Assembly: GCF_006438955.1 (NCBI RefSeq)
Contig: NZ_RCZK01000003.1
Coordinates: 1-64,000 of the forward strand
From: Sphingomonas oligophenolica
Lineage (GTDB): Bacteria > Pseudomonadota > Alphaproteobacteria > Sphingomonadales > Sphingomonadaceae
Direction of reading: 5' to 3'
DNA: 64,000 nt
Every line of letters starts with the position of its first letter. Within the stretch, counting starts at the first letter, position 1. Positions 8,632 through 17,245 of this stretch are shown here, in pieces. The translations under genes and the position numbers were made by a program. The notes below the pieces were generated by a model, which searched no databases, was not told the origin of the DNA, and worked only from the letters and a program-made list of their open reading frames with translations.

Positions 8632-9600
8632 ATGGCTTTCGAAAAAGTAACCGTAGGCGCGATGACCGCCGATCCTTCCCTCGCCGTCCGCCGCGCGATC
8701 GCCGACGATGCCAGTTTTTCGACGTGGCGCGCGCGCGATGGCTGGGCGCATCGCCGGTTCGACTGGCCGGCTGCGACGCCGCGGGGGCGCGTGCTTGTCC
8801 TGGGCGGGCGCGGCGATATCGTCGAGAAATACCTCGAAATCCTCGGCCATCTTCATGCGGAAGGCTGGTCGGTCACGACGTTTGACTGGCGCGGCCAGGG
8901 TGGATCGGGGCGGTTGTCGCCCAATTCCCGCGTAGGCCATGCCGCCGATTTCGCGATCTTCGTGCGCGACCTTGCCGATTTCTGGGACGAGTGGACGCAG
9001 CAGGCGGACGGCCCCGCGATGCTCATCGCGCATTCGATGGGCGGCCACATCGCGCTTCGCGCGCTGGCCGAGCGCGCGATCGATCCGGCCGCGGTCGTCC
9101 TCGTCGCGCCGATGGTCGGCATCCGATCGCCGATCGGCGCATGGGCGGGCGCCTGGCTCGCCCGAATCATGGCGAGAATGGGCGACCCGGCGCGGGCGGC
9201 GTGGCGGGTCAGGCCGGACCAGCGCTCGGCGGGGCATCGCCAGCGGCTGCTGACGCATGATGTCGGGCGGTTCGAGGACGAGGCGTGGTGGTATGAACGA
9301 AAGCCCGACCTGCTCCTCGGCCCGCCGAGTTGGGCGTGGGTTGCCGAAGCGTTTCGTTCGGGCCGCGCGCTGGCGACCGATCCGCGGATCGCCACGATCA
9401 CCGTACGGATCCTGATGCTGGTCCCCGATGCCGACGGTCTGGTCGATTCACGCGCCGCGATCCGGCTGGCCGCGACATTGCCCGATGCGACCCTGATCCG
9501 GTTCGGCGACGAGGCCGCGCACGAGTTGCTGCGCGAATCGGACGCGGTGCGCGACCGGGTCTACGCCATGATCGACAGCTTTCTCAACCGCCACGCATGA
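8632..9600 (+). CDS. Alpha/beta hydrolase, lysophospholipase-like
   Basis: A serine hydrolase of the lysophospholipase/monoacylglycerol lipase type. It has an oxyanion-region motif after the first strand (RGRVLVLGGRGDIVEKY), a FDWRGQGGSGR segment, the nucleophile elbow AHSMGGH, and late acid and histidine candidates (VPDADGLVDS and GDEAAHELL). The ATG at 8632 has AGG eight bases upstream; the ATG at 8662 (MTADPSLAV...) is an equally plausible start and would leave more room for a promoter shared with the divergent cpaA. The gene ends in an ATGA overlap with the FAD oxidoreductase, so the two are translationally coupled. The substrate is unknown. Confidence 0.88.
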   Translation: MAFEKVTVGAMTADPSLAVRRAIADDASFSTWRARDGWAHRRFDWPAATPRGRVLVLGGRGDIVEKYLEILGHLHAEGWSVTTFDWRGQGGSGRLSPNSRVGHAADFAIFVRDLADFWDEWTQQADGPAMLIAHSMGGHIALRALAERAIDPAAVVLVAPMVGIRSPIGAWAGAWLARIMARMGDPARAAWRVRPDQRSAGHRQRLLTHDVGRFEDEAWWYERKPDLLLGPPSWAWVAEAFRSGRALATDPRIATITVRILMLVPDADGLVDSRAAIRLAATLPDATLIRFGDEAAHELLRESDAVRDRVYAMIDSFLNRHA

Positions 9601-10685
9601 CGACCTACGACATCGCGATCGTCGGCGCGGGGATCGCCGGCGCCAGCTTGGCGGCGGAACTCGCGCCCCATGCCCGAGTCGTTGTGCTCGAGGCGGAGGA
9701 GGTCGCGGGTTATCATGCGACCGGGCGATCGGCGGCATTCTGGTCCGAAACCTATGGTGGCCCGGGGATCCAGCCGCTCACCAGCGCGTCGGGCCCGCCG
9801 TTGCGCGACGGGGGGTTTCTCGAACCGCTCGGCTCGCTCCACATCGGCCGCGCGCAGGATCAGTCGCGAATCGACGCCTTCCTCGCCGCGTTCGCGGGCA
9901 CGCACGTCCCGCTCGAACGGGTCGATCCCGCCGCGCTCGTCCCCGGCCTGCGGCCCGAATGGACGCTGGGGGTGAGCGAACCGAGCTGCGCCTATATCGA
10001 TGTCGCGGGTCTCCACGCGGCCTGCCTCGCGCGGGTGCGGCGCGCCGGTGGCGATCTCGTGACGAGCGCCAGCGTCGAGCACGCCGAGCGCCACGACGGC
10101 GTATGGCGGATCGACACGAGCGCGGGGATTCACGCCGCGCGCGTCCTGGTCGACGCGGCGGGCGCCTGGGCGGACCCGGTCGCGATCCGGTGTGGGGTCG
10201 CGCCGCTTGGCATCCAGCCGTATCGCCGCACCGTCGTCCAGCTGCGCACCGATCCGCCGACGGCGCCGGGTATCCCGCATGTCGCCGACATCGCCGGTGG
10301 TTTCTATTTCAAGCCCGAAGCGGGCGGCAAGCTGTGGCTCAGCCCGCACGACGAGACCCCGACCGACCCGTGCGACGCGGCGGCGGAGGAGCTCGACGTC
10401 GCGATCGCGATCGACCGGTTCGAACAGGTCGTCGACTGGCGGGTGGTTGCGGTCGAGCGGCGCTGGGCGGGGCTCAGGAGCTTCGCGCCCGATCGGCATC
10501 CGGTCTATGGCTTCGACAACGCCGCGCCCGGGTTCTTCTGGTTCGCGGGGCAGGGCGGGTTCGGTATCCAGACCGCGCCCGCCGCCGCTTCGCTCGCCGC
10601 CGCGCTAATGCTGGGCACCGATCCGCCCGCAGGGCTCGACCCAAGTCGCTATGCGCCGGGCCGATTCGCGGGACCGGTCAGGTGA
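9597..10685 (+). CDS. FAD-dependent oxidoreductase, D-arginine dehydrogenase (DauA)-like
   Basis: A 362-residue DAO-family flavoprotein. The N-terminal Rossmann motif is DIAIVGAGIAGASLAAELA (dinucleotide-binding GxGxxG), followed by GYHATGRSAAFWSETYG, typical of the DauA subgroup. LVDAAGAWAD and the C-terminal WAGLRSFAPDRHPVYGFD and WFAGQGGFGIQTAPAA segments also match that subgroup. Members deaminate D-amino acids, passing electrons to the respiratory chain. Only the family is certain; the D-arginine assignment is by remembered similarity. The start overlaps the upstream hydrolase stop (ATGA). Confidence 0.88.
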   Translation: MTTYDIAIVGAGIAGASLAAELAPHARVVVLEAEEVAGYHATGRSAAFWSETYGGPGIQPLTSASGPPLRDGGFLEPLGSLHIGRAQDQSRIDAFLAAFAGTHVPLERVDPAALVPGLRPEWTLGVSEPSCAYIDVAGLHAACLARVRRAGGDLVTSASVEHAERHDGVWRIDTSAGIHAARVLVDAAGAWADPVAIRCGVAPLGIQPYRRTVVQLRTDPPTAPGIPHVADIAGGFYFKPEAGGKLWLSPHDETPTDPCDAAAEELDVAIAIDRFEQVVDWRVVAVERRWAGLRSFAPDRHPVYGFDNAAPGFFWFAGQGGFGIQTAPAAASLAAALMLGTDPPAGLDPSRYAPGRFAGPVR

Positions 10686-10695
10686 GTTCGTAGCG

Positions 10696-11136
10696 TCAGC
10701 CTGCCGCCGCGGCGACCGCGGCGGCGCTGGCCAGCTGGTCGGCGCGTTCGTTGTCGGGATGCCCGGCATGGCCCTTGACCCAGACCCATTCGATGTCGTG
10801 GGGCTCGGTCGCGGCGATCAGCGCGTGCCAGAGTTCCGCGTTCTTCACCGGCTTGTTGCTCGCGGTCAGCCAGCCGTTGCGCTTCCAGCCATGAATCCAC
10901 TTGGTCAGGCCATCCATGACATATTTGCTGTCGGTCGACAGCGTCACCTTGCATGGCCGAATCAGCGCGTTGAGCGCCTCGATCGCGGCGGTCAGCTCCA
11001 TCCGGTTGTTGGTGGTATGAGGCTCGCCCCCCGACAACAGCTTCTCACTGTCCCCGACCCGCAGGACCGCACCCCAGCCACCCGGCCCCGGATTGCCCTT
11101 GCACGCGCCATCGGTCGCGATCTCGACGATCGTCAT
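10696..11136 (-). CDS. rnhA: Ribonuclease HI
   Basis: A 146-residue RNase HI that removes RNA from RNA-DNA hybrids. All catalytic acidic residues are visible: the [14 protein letters not shown] motif near residue 10, E in [14 protein letters not shown] in [11 protein letters not shown], and the last Asp in [15 protein letters not shown]. The basic handle region [14 protein letters not shown] is present. An alanine-rich tail ends the protein. It is the last gene of an ispH-thrB-rnhA operon and overlaps thrB by ATGA. The convergent FAD oxidoreductase gene ends only 10 bp away. Confidence 0.97.
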   Translation of the reverse strand: MTIVEIATDGACKGNPGPGGWGAVLRVGDSEKLLSGGEPHTTNNRMELTAAIEALNALIRPCKVTLSTDSKYVMDGLTKWIHGWKRNGWLTASNKPVKNAELWHALIAATEPHDIEWVWVKGHAGHPDNERADQLASAAAVAAAAG

Positions 11137-12083
11137 GCGAAGAGATTCCTTTCCTCATAGGCGTCGAGCCGACGGCGATAGGCGAGCGGGTCCTTGCGGG
11201 TCACCAGCGCGTCGGCCGGGGTGTGGATCCAGTCATAGGCACGGGTCAGCAGGAATCGCAGGCACGCGCCGCGCGCCAACACCGGCAGTGCGCCGCGCTC
11301 GGCGTCGGACAGGCGACCGCGCGCGCAATATCCCGCGACGGCGGCCGCGCCGACGGCATCATCATAGCGGCGGCCGGTCGCGTCGAAAGCCCAGGAGGTG
11401 TGCATCACCGCGACATCGTAGGCGCGAATATCGGTGCACGCGAAGTAGAAATCGATCAGTCCGGTTACCGAATCGTCCAGCATCAGGACATTGTCGGGAA
11501 ACAGATCGGCGTGGATGATCGATCGCGGCAAGTCCGACGGCCAGCGCGCGACGATATCGGTCAGCGATCGATCGACCCGCGTGCGCAACCCCGGCTCGAT
11601 CGTGTCGAGCTGGTCCGCGCACGATGCGAACAGCGCCTGCCAGTCGGCGGGGCCCAGCGTATTGGGTCGCGCGAACGGCGCGTCCGCGACCGCAGCATGC
11701 ATGTCCGCCATCGCCGCGCCGACGGCGTGGGCCTGCGCGGGGGTGGGATGGCTGAGCGACACGCCCGGCAGGAATTCGATCAGGCAGGCGGGCCGGTCGG
11801 CGAGCGTCTGGATCGTCGTTGCGGTGCGGTCGGGCAGCATCCGCGGCACCGGGCATCCCGCCGCCGCGAGCCGGTCGAGCAGCGCCTGGAAGAAGGGCAG
11901 GTCCGCGCTCGCGACGCGCTTTTCGTACAGCGTCAGGAAATAGCGGCCTTGGGTGGTGTCGACCATATAGTTCGAATTTTCGACCCCCTCGGCGATCCCC
12001 TTGGCGGAGACCAGCGCACCGACATCGTAGCGCGACAGGAATGCGGCGAGCGATTCCGCGGAGACATGGGTGTAGACCGCCAC
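11133..12083 (-). CDS. thrB: Homoserine kinase (ThrB, APH-fold type)
   Basis: The 316-residue enzyme phosphorylates homoserine in threonine synthesis. It is the aminoglycoside-phosphotransferase-fold type used by alphaproteobacteria, not the GHMP type. It starts [20 protein letters not shown] and carries [11 protein letters not shown] (nucleotide loop), the catalytic [14 protein letters not shown] segment (H-x-D-x3-x-N) and the metal-binding [16 protein letters not shown]. The position between ispH and rnhA is the conserved order in this class. Confidence 0.95.
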   Translation of the reverse strand: MAVYTHVSAESLAAFLSRYDVGALVSAKGIAEGVENSNYMVDTTQGRYFLTLYEKRVASADLPFFQALLDRLAAAGCPVPRMLPDRTATTIQTLADRPACLIEFLPGVSLSHPTPAQAHAVGAAMADMHAAVADAPFARPNTLGPADWQALFASCADQLDTIEPGLRTRVDRSLTDIVARWPSDLPRSIIHADLFPDNVLMLDDSVTGLIDFYFACTDIRAYDVAVMHTSWAFDATGRRYDDAVGAAAVAGYCARGRLSDAERGALPVLARGACLRFLLTRAYDWIHTPADALVTRKDPLAYRRRLDAYEERNLFA

Positions 12084-12088
12084 CGCGC

Positions 12089-13045
12089 TCAGGCCGCGGC
12101 GTCGAGGCCGCGTGGCAATTTGAACGCGATCGTCTCGCGCTTGGTTTCGACCTCGCGCTCGATCACGTCGAACCGCGTCGAGAGATGATCGACCAGTTCG
12201 CGGACCAGCAGTTCGGGAGCCGACGCGCCCGCGGTGATGCCGAGCGTGCCGACGCCCTCAAGGAAGTCCCAGTCGAGCTCGTTCGCGCGCTGGATGAGCC
12301 GGGCGGGGGTACCCTCGCGCTGCGCGACCTCGACCAGCCTGACCGAATTGGACGAATTGGGCGCGCCGATGACGAGCATCGCGTCGCACGACGCCGCGAT
12401 CGCCTTGACCGCTTCCTGCCGGTTCGACGTCGCATAACAAATGTCTTCGCCGCGCGGCGGCTGCATCGCGGGGAACCGGCGTTGCAGCGTCGCGACGACC
12501 TCGGCGGTATCGTCGACCGACAGCGTCGTCTGGGTCAGGAAGGCAAGGTTGGCAGGGTCGGCGCACGCCAGCGCTTCGGCATCGGCCACCGTCTCGACCA
12601 AGGTCATCGATCCCTCAGGCACCTGGCCGAAGGTGCCGATCACCTCGGGATGCCCGGCATGCCCGATGAACACGATGTGCCGCCCCGCCGCGACCAGCCG
12701 TTCGGCCTGGCGGTGGACCTTGCTGACCAGCGGGCAGGTCGCATCGAGATAGTCGAGTCCGCGGCCCTGCGCCTCCGCGGGTACCGATTTGGGCACGCCG
12801 TGCGCGGAAAAGACCACCGGCGCGCCGTCGGGCACCTCGTCGAGCTCCTCGACGAACACCGCGCCTTGCGTACGCAGCGTATCGACGACGAACTTGTTGT
12901 GGACGATCTCGTGGCGGACATAGACCGGCGCGCCATGTTTCTCGATCGCGAGCTCGACGATCCGAATCGCGCGATCGACTCCCGCGCAAAAGCCGCGGGG
13001 GGCCGCGATCATGAGTTCGAGGACGGGTTTGTCGGGTGCAGCCAT
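12089..13045 (-). CDS. ispH: 4-hydroxy-3-methylbut-2-enyl diphosphate reductase
   Basis: IspH carries out the last step of the MEP pathway, making IPP and DMAPP with a [4Fe-4S] cluster. The cluster cysteines are seen in [13 protein letters not shown], in [12 protein letters not shown] and in [13 protein letters not shown], and the substrate-binding motif is NSSNSVRL. I chose the ATG at 13045 ([12 protein letters not shown]), which gives 318 residues, the normal length. An upstream extension of the open frame covers the divergent lipoprotein gene and is not coding. It is the first gene of the ispH-thrB-rnhA operon. Confidence 0.96.
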   Translation of the reverse strand: MAAPDKPVLELMIAAPRGFCAGVDRAIRIVELAIEKHGAPVYVRHEIVHNKFVVDTLRTQGAVFVEELDEVPDGAPVVFSAHGVPKSVPAEAQGRGLDYLDATCPLVSKVHRQAERLVAAGRHIVFIGHAGHPEVIGTFGQVPEGSMTLVETVADAEALACADPANLAFLTQTTLSVDDTAEVVATLQRRFPAMQPPRGEDICYATSNRQEAVKAIAASCDAMLVIGAPNSSNSVRLVEVAQREGTPARLIQRANELDWDFLEGVGTLGITAGASAPELLVRELVDHLSTRFDVIEREVETKRETIAFKLPRGLDAAA

Positions 13046-13166
13046 GATGCGGGTTTCACTACGCGATTGCTTGCGCGGGTGAAAGCCGGTTCCTATGGTG
13101 CCGCCCGATCGGCGCCCGCCCGTTCTCATCCCGGGCGCCCGCCCGCTTAAGAAGGTATGCGTTTTC

Positions 13167-13802
13167 GTGAAAACACCGCTTCTCGCCGCTTCGGCGCTCG
13201 TGTTCGTGCTCGGCGGCTGTGCCGGTAAGGGTGAAATCGAGGATGGCGGGATTACCGCGGTCCGTTCCGCCTGTCCGCAGGTCGCGGTGCCCGCGGGGAC
13301 TGGCGACATCACCTTGTTCGATCCCGCGACGAGCCGCGATTCGACCGCGATCGACGTCACCGCGACGATCACCGATGTCCGTTCGACCTGCGGCGATGCC
13401 GGTGATCAGGTCAATACCGCGGTGACGTTCGACGTGATCGCGCGGCGGACGCATACCGAAGCCGCGCGCGATGTCGTGTTGCCGTATTTCGTCACCGTCG
13501 TCCGCGGTGGCAGCGCGGTCGTCGCGAAGCGCGTCGGTAGCGTCACGGTCCATTTCGATGCGGGTCGCGACCGGGCGCAGGCATCGGCCGCTGGCTCGGC
13601 GCAGATCGCGCGCGCCGCCGCGACCCTGCCCGACGATGTTCGCGCCGAGCTCACCCGTCGCCGCAAACCGGGGGATCAGGATGCCGCGGTCGATCCGCTC
13701 AGCAAGCCCGAAATCCGCCAGGCGGTGCTCCGCGTTACGTTCGAGGCACTGGTCGGATTCCAGCTGACCGACGACCAGCTGAAATATAACGCCCAGCGGT
13801 AA
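13167..13802 (+). CDS. Hypothetical lipoprotein
   Basis: The 211-residue protein has a clear lipoprotein signal: the GTG start gives (M)[17 protein letters not shown], with the lipobox LGGC at residues about 16-19. The mature part is mostly beta-rich ([18 protein letters not shown]..., [32 protein letters not shown]). It resembles conserved sphingomonad lipoproteins of unknown role. The GTG at 13167 is preferred because GAAGG lies 11 bases upstream and the signal peptide then starts with its basic residue. It is transcribed divergently from ispH and lies upstream of the glycine riboswitch. Confidence 0.78.
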   Translation: MKTPLLAASALVFVLGGCAGKGEIEDGGITAVRSACPQVAVPAGTGDITLFDPATSRDSTAIDVTATITDVRSTCGDAGDQVNTAVTFDVIARRTHTEAARDVVLPYFVTVVRGGSAVVAKRVGSVTVHFDAGRDRAQASAAGSAQIARAAATLPDDVRAELTRRRKPGDQDAAVDPLSKPEIRQAVLRVTFEALVGFQLTDDQLKYNAQR

Positions 13803-13875
13803 CACGTCGCGATTGACTCGGTTTCGGCGCGCGGCCACAGCATGGCGCGTCGGTCGCGGGCAACCGTGACGGGCA

Positions 13876-14072
13876 CGCGCGGGAGAGAGCGTTCCTCCAA
13901 GGACGCCGCCGAAGGAGCAACCACCCCGGAATCTCTCAGGCACACGGGACCGCGCGCGCCACCGACACTCTGGAAAGCGTCCTCGTTTCGGCGAGGGCCA
14001 CCGAAGGGGTAAGCGCGGCCTGATCAGCAGGGGTCTCGCGAAAGCTCTCAGGTCCCGTGACAGAGGGGGTAA
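13876..14072 (+). promoter_or_regulatory. Tandem glycine riboswitch (gcvT leader)
   Basis: Two glycine aptamers in series precede gcvT. The first (about 13879-13952) shows GCGGGAGAG, then GCCGCCGAAGGAGCAA, then ATCTCTCAGGCA. The second (about 13966-14068) shows CTCTGGAAAGCG, CACCGAAGGGGTAA and AAGCTCTCAGGT. These are the conserved P1/P3 junction sequences of both aptamers. In known cases glycine binding turns on expression of the glycine cleavage genes. No obvious intrinsic terminator was seen between the second aptamer and gcvT (48 bp), so control may be translational. Confidence 0.93.
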
Positions 14073-14121
14073 CGGTCGGCACGCGGGAACCCTCGCGCGC
14101 CCCGCCCTTTGGAGACGGACC

Positions 14122-15294
14122 ATGAGTGAGCCAGTCCATGATATCGCGGCCGAGATCGCGGCGCGCGACGATGCGGAGGTCGAGGCAGCGGTCATCGATC
14201 TGCTCCCGCTCGACGCCTGGCATCGCGCGCATGGCGCGCGGATGGTCCCGTTTGCGGGCTATGAAATGCCGGTCCAATATGACGGCATCATGGCCGAACA
14301 CCTGTGGACGCGCGAAAGCGCCGGGCTGTTCGACGTCAGCCATATGGGTCAGATCTTCCTGTCCGGCGAGGGGCTTGATGAGGCGCTCGAAACGCTGATT
14401 CCCGCCGACGTGAAGGGCGTGAAGCCCAACGCGCAGAAATATTCGCTGCTGCTCGACGAGGGTGGTGGTATCCTCGATGACCTGATGTTCACGCGCTGGG
14501 ACGACGGGCTCTACATGGTCGTCAACGGTGCGGTGAAGTACGAGGATATCGGGCATCTGCGGATGGAATTGCCCGACGACATCACGTTGAACCACATGGA
14601 CGACCACGCGCTGCTCGCGCTCCAGGGGCCGAAGGCGGTCGATGCGCTGGCGCGGCTAGTGCCGGGGGTCGAGGCGCTGGTGTTCATGACCGGCGACCAT
14701 TTCGACTGGAACGGTACGCAGCTGTGGATCAGCCGATCGGGCTATACCGGCGAGGACGGCTTCGAGATGTCGGTGCCCGGCGAACACGCCGTATTGCTCG
14801 CCGATGCGCTCGTCGCCGAGCCCGAGGTCAAGCCGATCGGCCTCGGCGCGCGCGATTCGCTCAGGCTCGAGGCGGATTTGCCGCTCTACGGCCATGACCT
14901 CGATACCGAGACGACTCCGATCATGGCCGCGCTCAATTTCGCGGTCGGCAGCAAGCGCCGCCGCGAGGAAGCCAATTTCCCGGGCGCGGCGCGCATCCTG
15001 ATGGAGCGCGAAAACGGCGCGATCGTCCGTCGCGTCGGCCTCGTCATCGAGGGCCGCCAGCCGGTGCGCGAAGGCGCCGCGGTGATCGACGCCGACGAAA
15101 CCACCGTTGGCAGGGTGACCAGCGGCGGCTTCGCGCCGACGCTCGGCGCGCCGATCGCGATGGCCTATGTTCCCACCGCGATGGCAGAGGTCGGCACCCG
15201 GGTGCAGATCGTCCAGCGCGGCAAGATCCACACCGGGATCGTTACCGCGATGCCCTTCGTTCCCCACCGCTATGTCCGTGCAGGAGGCAAGTGA
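14122..15294 (+). CDS. gcvT: Glycine cleavage system T protein (aminomethyltransferase)
   Basis: The 390-residue T protein transfers the methylene unit from lipoyl-GcvH to tetrahydrofolate, releasing ammonia. Folate-binding features include [29 protein letters not shown] and the [12 protein letters not shown] segment, with the C-terminal barrel ending [15 protein letters not shown]-like. An acidic extension of about 28 residues precedes the usual LLPLDAWHR start. The ATG at 14122 has GGAGA six bases upstream, so the extension is probably translated. It is the first gene of the riboswitch-controlled operon and overlaps gcvH. Confidence 0.96.
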   Translation: MSEPVHDIAAEIAARDDAEVEAAVIDLLPLDAWHRAHGARMVPFAGYEMPVQYDGIMAEHLWTRESAGLFDVSHMGQIFLSGEGLDEALETLIPADVKGVKPNAQKYSLLLDEGGGILDDLMFTRWDDGLYMVVNGAVKYEDIGHLRMELPDDITLNHMDDHALLALQGPKAVDALARLVPGVEALVFMTGDHFDWNGTQLWISRSGYTGEDGFEMSVPGEHAVLLADALVAEPEVKPIGLGARDSLRLEADLPLYGHDLDTETTPIMAALNFAVGSKRRREEANFPGAARILMERENGAIVRRVGLVIEGRQPVREGAAVIDADETTVGRVTSGGFAPTLGAPIAMAYVPTAMAEVGTRVQIVQRGKIHTGIVTAMPFVPHRYVRAGGK

Positions 15295-15665
15295 TGAGCC
15301 GTTACTTTACCGAAGATCATGAATGGGTCGATGTCGATGGCGAGATCGGTACCGTCGGGATCAGCGATTACGCGCAAGGCCAACTCGGCGACATCGTGTT
15401 CGTCGACGTGCCCGAAGAGGGCAAGTCGCTGACCAAGGGTGACGAGGCCGCGGTCGTCGAATCGGTCAAGGCCGCGTCCGATGTCTATTCGCCGGTCTCG
15501 GGCACCGTCATCGAGGGCAACCCCGCGCTTGCCGACGAACCTGCGCTGGTGAACAGCGACGCCGAGGGCGACGGCTGGTTCTTCAAGATCGGGATCAGCG
15601 ACGCGAGCGAGCTCGACGAGCTGATGGACGAAGGTGCTTACGAGGCGTTCGTCGCGAAGCTGTAA
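15294..15665 (+). CDS. gcvH: Glycine cleavage system H protein
   Basis: The 123-residue lipoyl carrier shuttles the aminomethyl group between the P, T and L proteins. The lipoylated lysine is K59 in [18 protein letters not shown]. The conserved start [22 protein letters not shown] and tail [17 protein letters not shown] are present. The ATG at 15294 overlaps the gcvT stop (TGATG) and has AGGAGG at 15282-15287. A GTG at 15291 could add one residue but is closer to the ribosome-binding site. Confidence 0.97.
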   Translation: MSRYFTEDHEWVDVDGEIGTVGISDYAQGQLGDIVFVDVPEEGKSLTKGDEAAVVESVKAASDVYSPVSGTVIEGNPALADEPALVNSDAEGDGWFFKIGISDASELDELMDEGAYEAFVAKL

Positions 15666-15666
15666 T

Positions 15667-15763
15667 CCCCATCCCGCTTGCGGGAGGGGCTAGGGGAGGG
15701 CCTGTCCTCCTGATTTCTCTCTCGACAAGCCCTCCCCCGACCCCTCCCGCAAGCGGGAGGGGA
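15667..15763. repeat. Intergenic inverted repeat between gcvH and gcvPA
   Basis: A long imperfect inverted repeat fills the gap between gcvH and gcvPA. The left arm (about 15667-15706) contains ATCCCGCTTGCGGGAGGGGC, and the right arm (about 15724-15762) its complement around CCCTCCCGCAAGCGGGAGGG. Each arm is itself a small palindrome (CCCGC TTGCGGG). This is a REP/RUP-like non-coding repeat of the kind scattered in sphingomonad genomes. It ends 10 bp before the gcvPA start and would form a strong hairpin in the operon mRNA. Confidence 0.8.
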
Positions 15764-15773
15764 GGAGCCAATC

Positions 15774-17135
15774 ATGCGCTACCTGCCTCTTACCGGCCAC
15801 GACCGTGTCGACATGCTCGCGGTGATCGGCGCATCGTCGATCGACGACCTGTTCGTCGACGTGCCCGACGTCGCCCGCCTCGATGGCCCGATCCACGACC
15901 TGCCGATGCACGCCAGCGAAATGGCGGTCGAACGCCATATGTCGGCCTTGGCGCGCAAGAACCTGACCGCGGGGGATGCACCGTTTTTCCTCGGCTGCGG
16001 CGCGTACAAGCATCACGTTCCCGCCAGCGTCGATCATTTGATCCAGCGCGGTGAGTTCCTGACCGCCTACACACCCTACCAGCCCGAGATCGCGCAGGGC
16101 ACGCTCCAGATGCTGTTCGAATTCCAGACCCAGGTCGCCCGTCTGCTCGGGACCGATGTCGCCAACGCGTCGATGTATGATGGCTCGACCGCGTGCTGGG
16201 AAGCGATCGGGATGGCGCGGCGGATCACGCGCCGCGGCAAGGCGATCCTGTCGGCGGGGCTCCACCCGCATTATGTCTCGGTCGCCAGGACGATGGCCAA
16301 ATATACCGGCGACGTGCTCGACACCGCGGCCCCGCGGCTCACCGCGGACACCGATTTCGAGGAGCGTCTGATCGCGAAGATCGACGATGATACCAGCTGC
16401 GTCGTCGTGCAGTATCCCGACATCCTCGGCCGGATTGCCGACCTGAAGCCGCTCGCCGACGCCTGCCACGCCAAAAAGGCGCTGTTGATCGCGGTCGTCA
16501 CCGAACCCGTCGCGCTCGGCGCGATCACATCGCCCGGCGAGATGGACGCCGACATCGTCGTCGGCGAAGGCCAGTCGATCGGCGTCGGGCTTCAGTTCGG
16601 CGGACCGTATGTCGGCCTGTTCGGCTGCAAGGAAAAATACGTCCGTCAGATGCCCGGGCGGCTGTGCGGCGAGACCGTCGACGCCGACGGCCGCCGTGGT
16701 TTCGTGCTGACGCTTTCGACCCGCGAACAGCATATCCGCCGTGAAAAGGCGACGAGCAATATCTGCACCAACAGCGGCCTGTGCGCGCTGGCATTCTCGG
16801 TCCACATGACCTTGCTTGGCGAAGCGGGGTTGCGGAGGCTCGCGGCGATCAACCACGCAGGCGCATGCCGCGCTGCTGACCGTCTCGCGACAATTCCTGG
16901 CGTCCGCCTCGTCAACGACAGCTTCTTCAACGAATTCACGCTCGACCTCGGCCAGGAAGCGCGCCCGATCGTCCGCACGCTCGCCGACCGCGGGATCCTC
17001 GCGGGGGTATCACTCGGGCGGCTCTATCCGTCCGAAGGCGCGCTCGCGAACGGGCTGGTCGTCGCGGTTACCGAGACCACGAGCGAGGCGGATGTCGAAA
17101 CCCTCGCCGTCGCGCTCGAGGAGGCACTGGCATGA
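15774..17135 (+). CDS. gcvPA: Glycine dehydrogenase (decarboxylating) subunit 1
   Basis: A 453-residue alpha subunit of the split P protein, which decarboxylates glycine. Landmarks are [19 protein letters not shown] at the start, [53 protein letters not shown] and the later [21 protein letters not shown]. The catalytic PLP lysine is in subunit 2, as normal for the two-chain form. The ribosome-binding site GGAGGGGAGGAG is supplied by the end of the upstream inverted repeat. The stop overlaps a small ORF that leads to gcvPB. Confidence 0.96.
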   Translation: MRYLPLTGHDRVDMLAVIGASSIDDLFVDVPDVARLDGPIHDLPMHASEMAVERHMSALARKNLTAGDAPFFLGCGAYKHHVPASVDHLIQRGEFLTAYTPYQPEIAQGTLQMLFEFQTQVARLLGTDVANASMYDGSTACWEAIGMARRITRRGKAILSAGLHPHYVSVARTMAKYTGDVLDTAAPRLTADTDFEERLIAKIDDDTSCVVVQYPDILGRIADLKPLADACHAKKALLIAVVTEPVALGAITSPGEMDADIVVGEGQSIGVGLQFGGPYVGLFGCKEKYVRQMPGRLCGETVDADGRRGFVLTLSTREQHIRREKATSNICTNSGLCALAFSVHMTLLGEAGLRRLAAINHAGACRAADRLATIPGVRLVNDSFFNEFTLDLGQEARPIVRTLADRGILAGVSLGRLYPSEGALANGLVVAVTETTSEADVETLAVALEEALA

Positions 17136-17245
17136 GCTTCATCCATTCTACCACCGTTCGTGCTGAGCTTGTCGAAGCACGCTTGGCGCCAACGCCCTTC
17201 GACACGCTCAGGGCGAACGGTAGCTTTTCGGGAGCCCTTCGATGA
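17132..17245 (+). CDS. Small repeat-derived ORF bridging gcvPA and gcvPB
   Basis: A 37-codon frame begins with an ATG that overlaps the gcvPA stop (ATGA at 17132-17135) and ends with a TGA that overlaps the gcvPB ATG (ATGA at 17242-17245). Most of it is a translated REP-like repeat ([20 protein letters not shown] is typical of such repeats). The peptide is unlikely to have a function of its own. Its translation could couple gcvPA to gcvPB across the inserted repeat. Whether it is translated is not known. Confidence 0.4.
   Translation: MSFIHSTTVRAELVEARLAPTPFDTLRANGSFSGALR
17153..17221. repeat. REP-like inverted repeat (ACCGTTCG family), copy 1
   Basis: The arms are ACCGTTCGTGCTGAGCTTGT and the complementary segment ending CTCAGGGCGAACGGT. 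The core GAGCTTGTCGAAG / CTTCGACACGCTC is the widely scattered GTTCGCCCTGAGCTTGTCGAAGGG-type repeat of sphingomonads. A second copy lies at 63510-63577. Here it sits inside the gcv operon between gcvPA and gcvPB. Confidence 0.88.
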
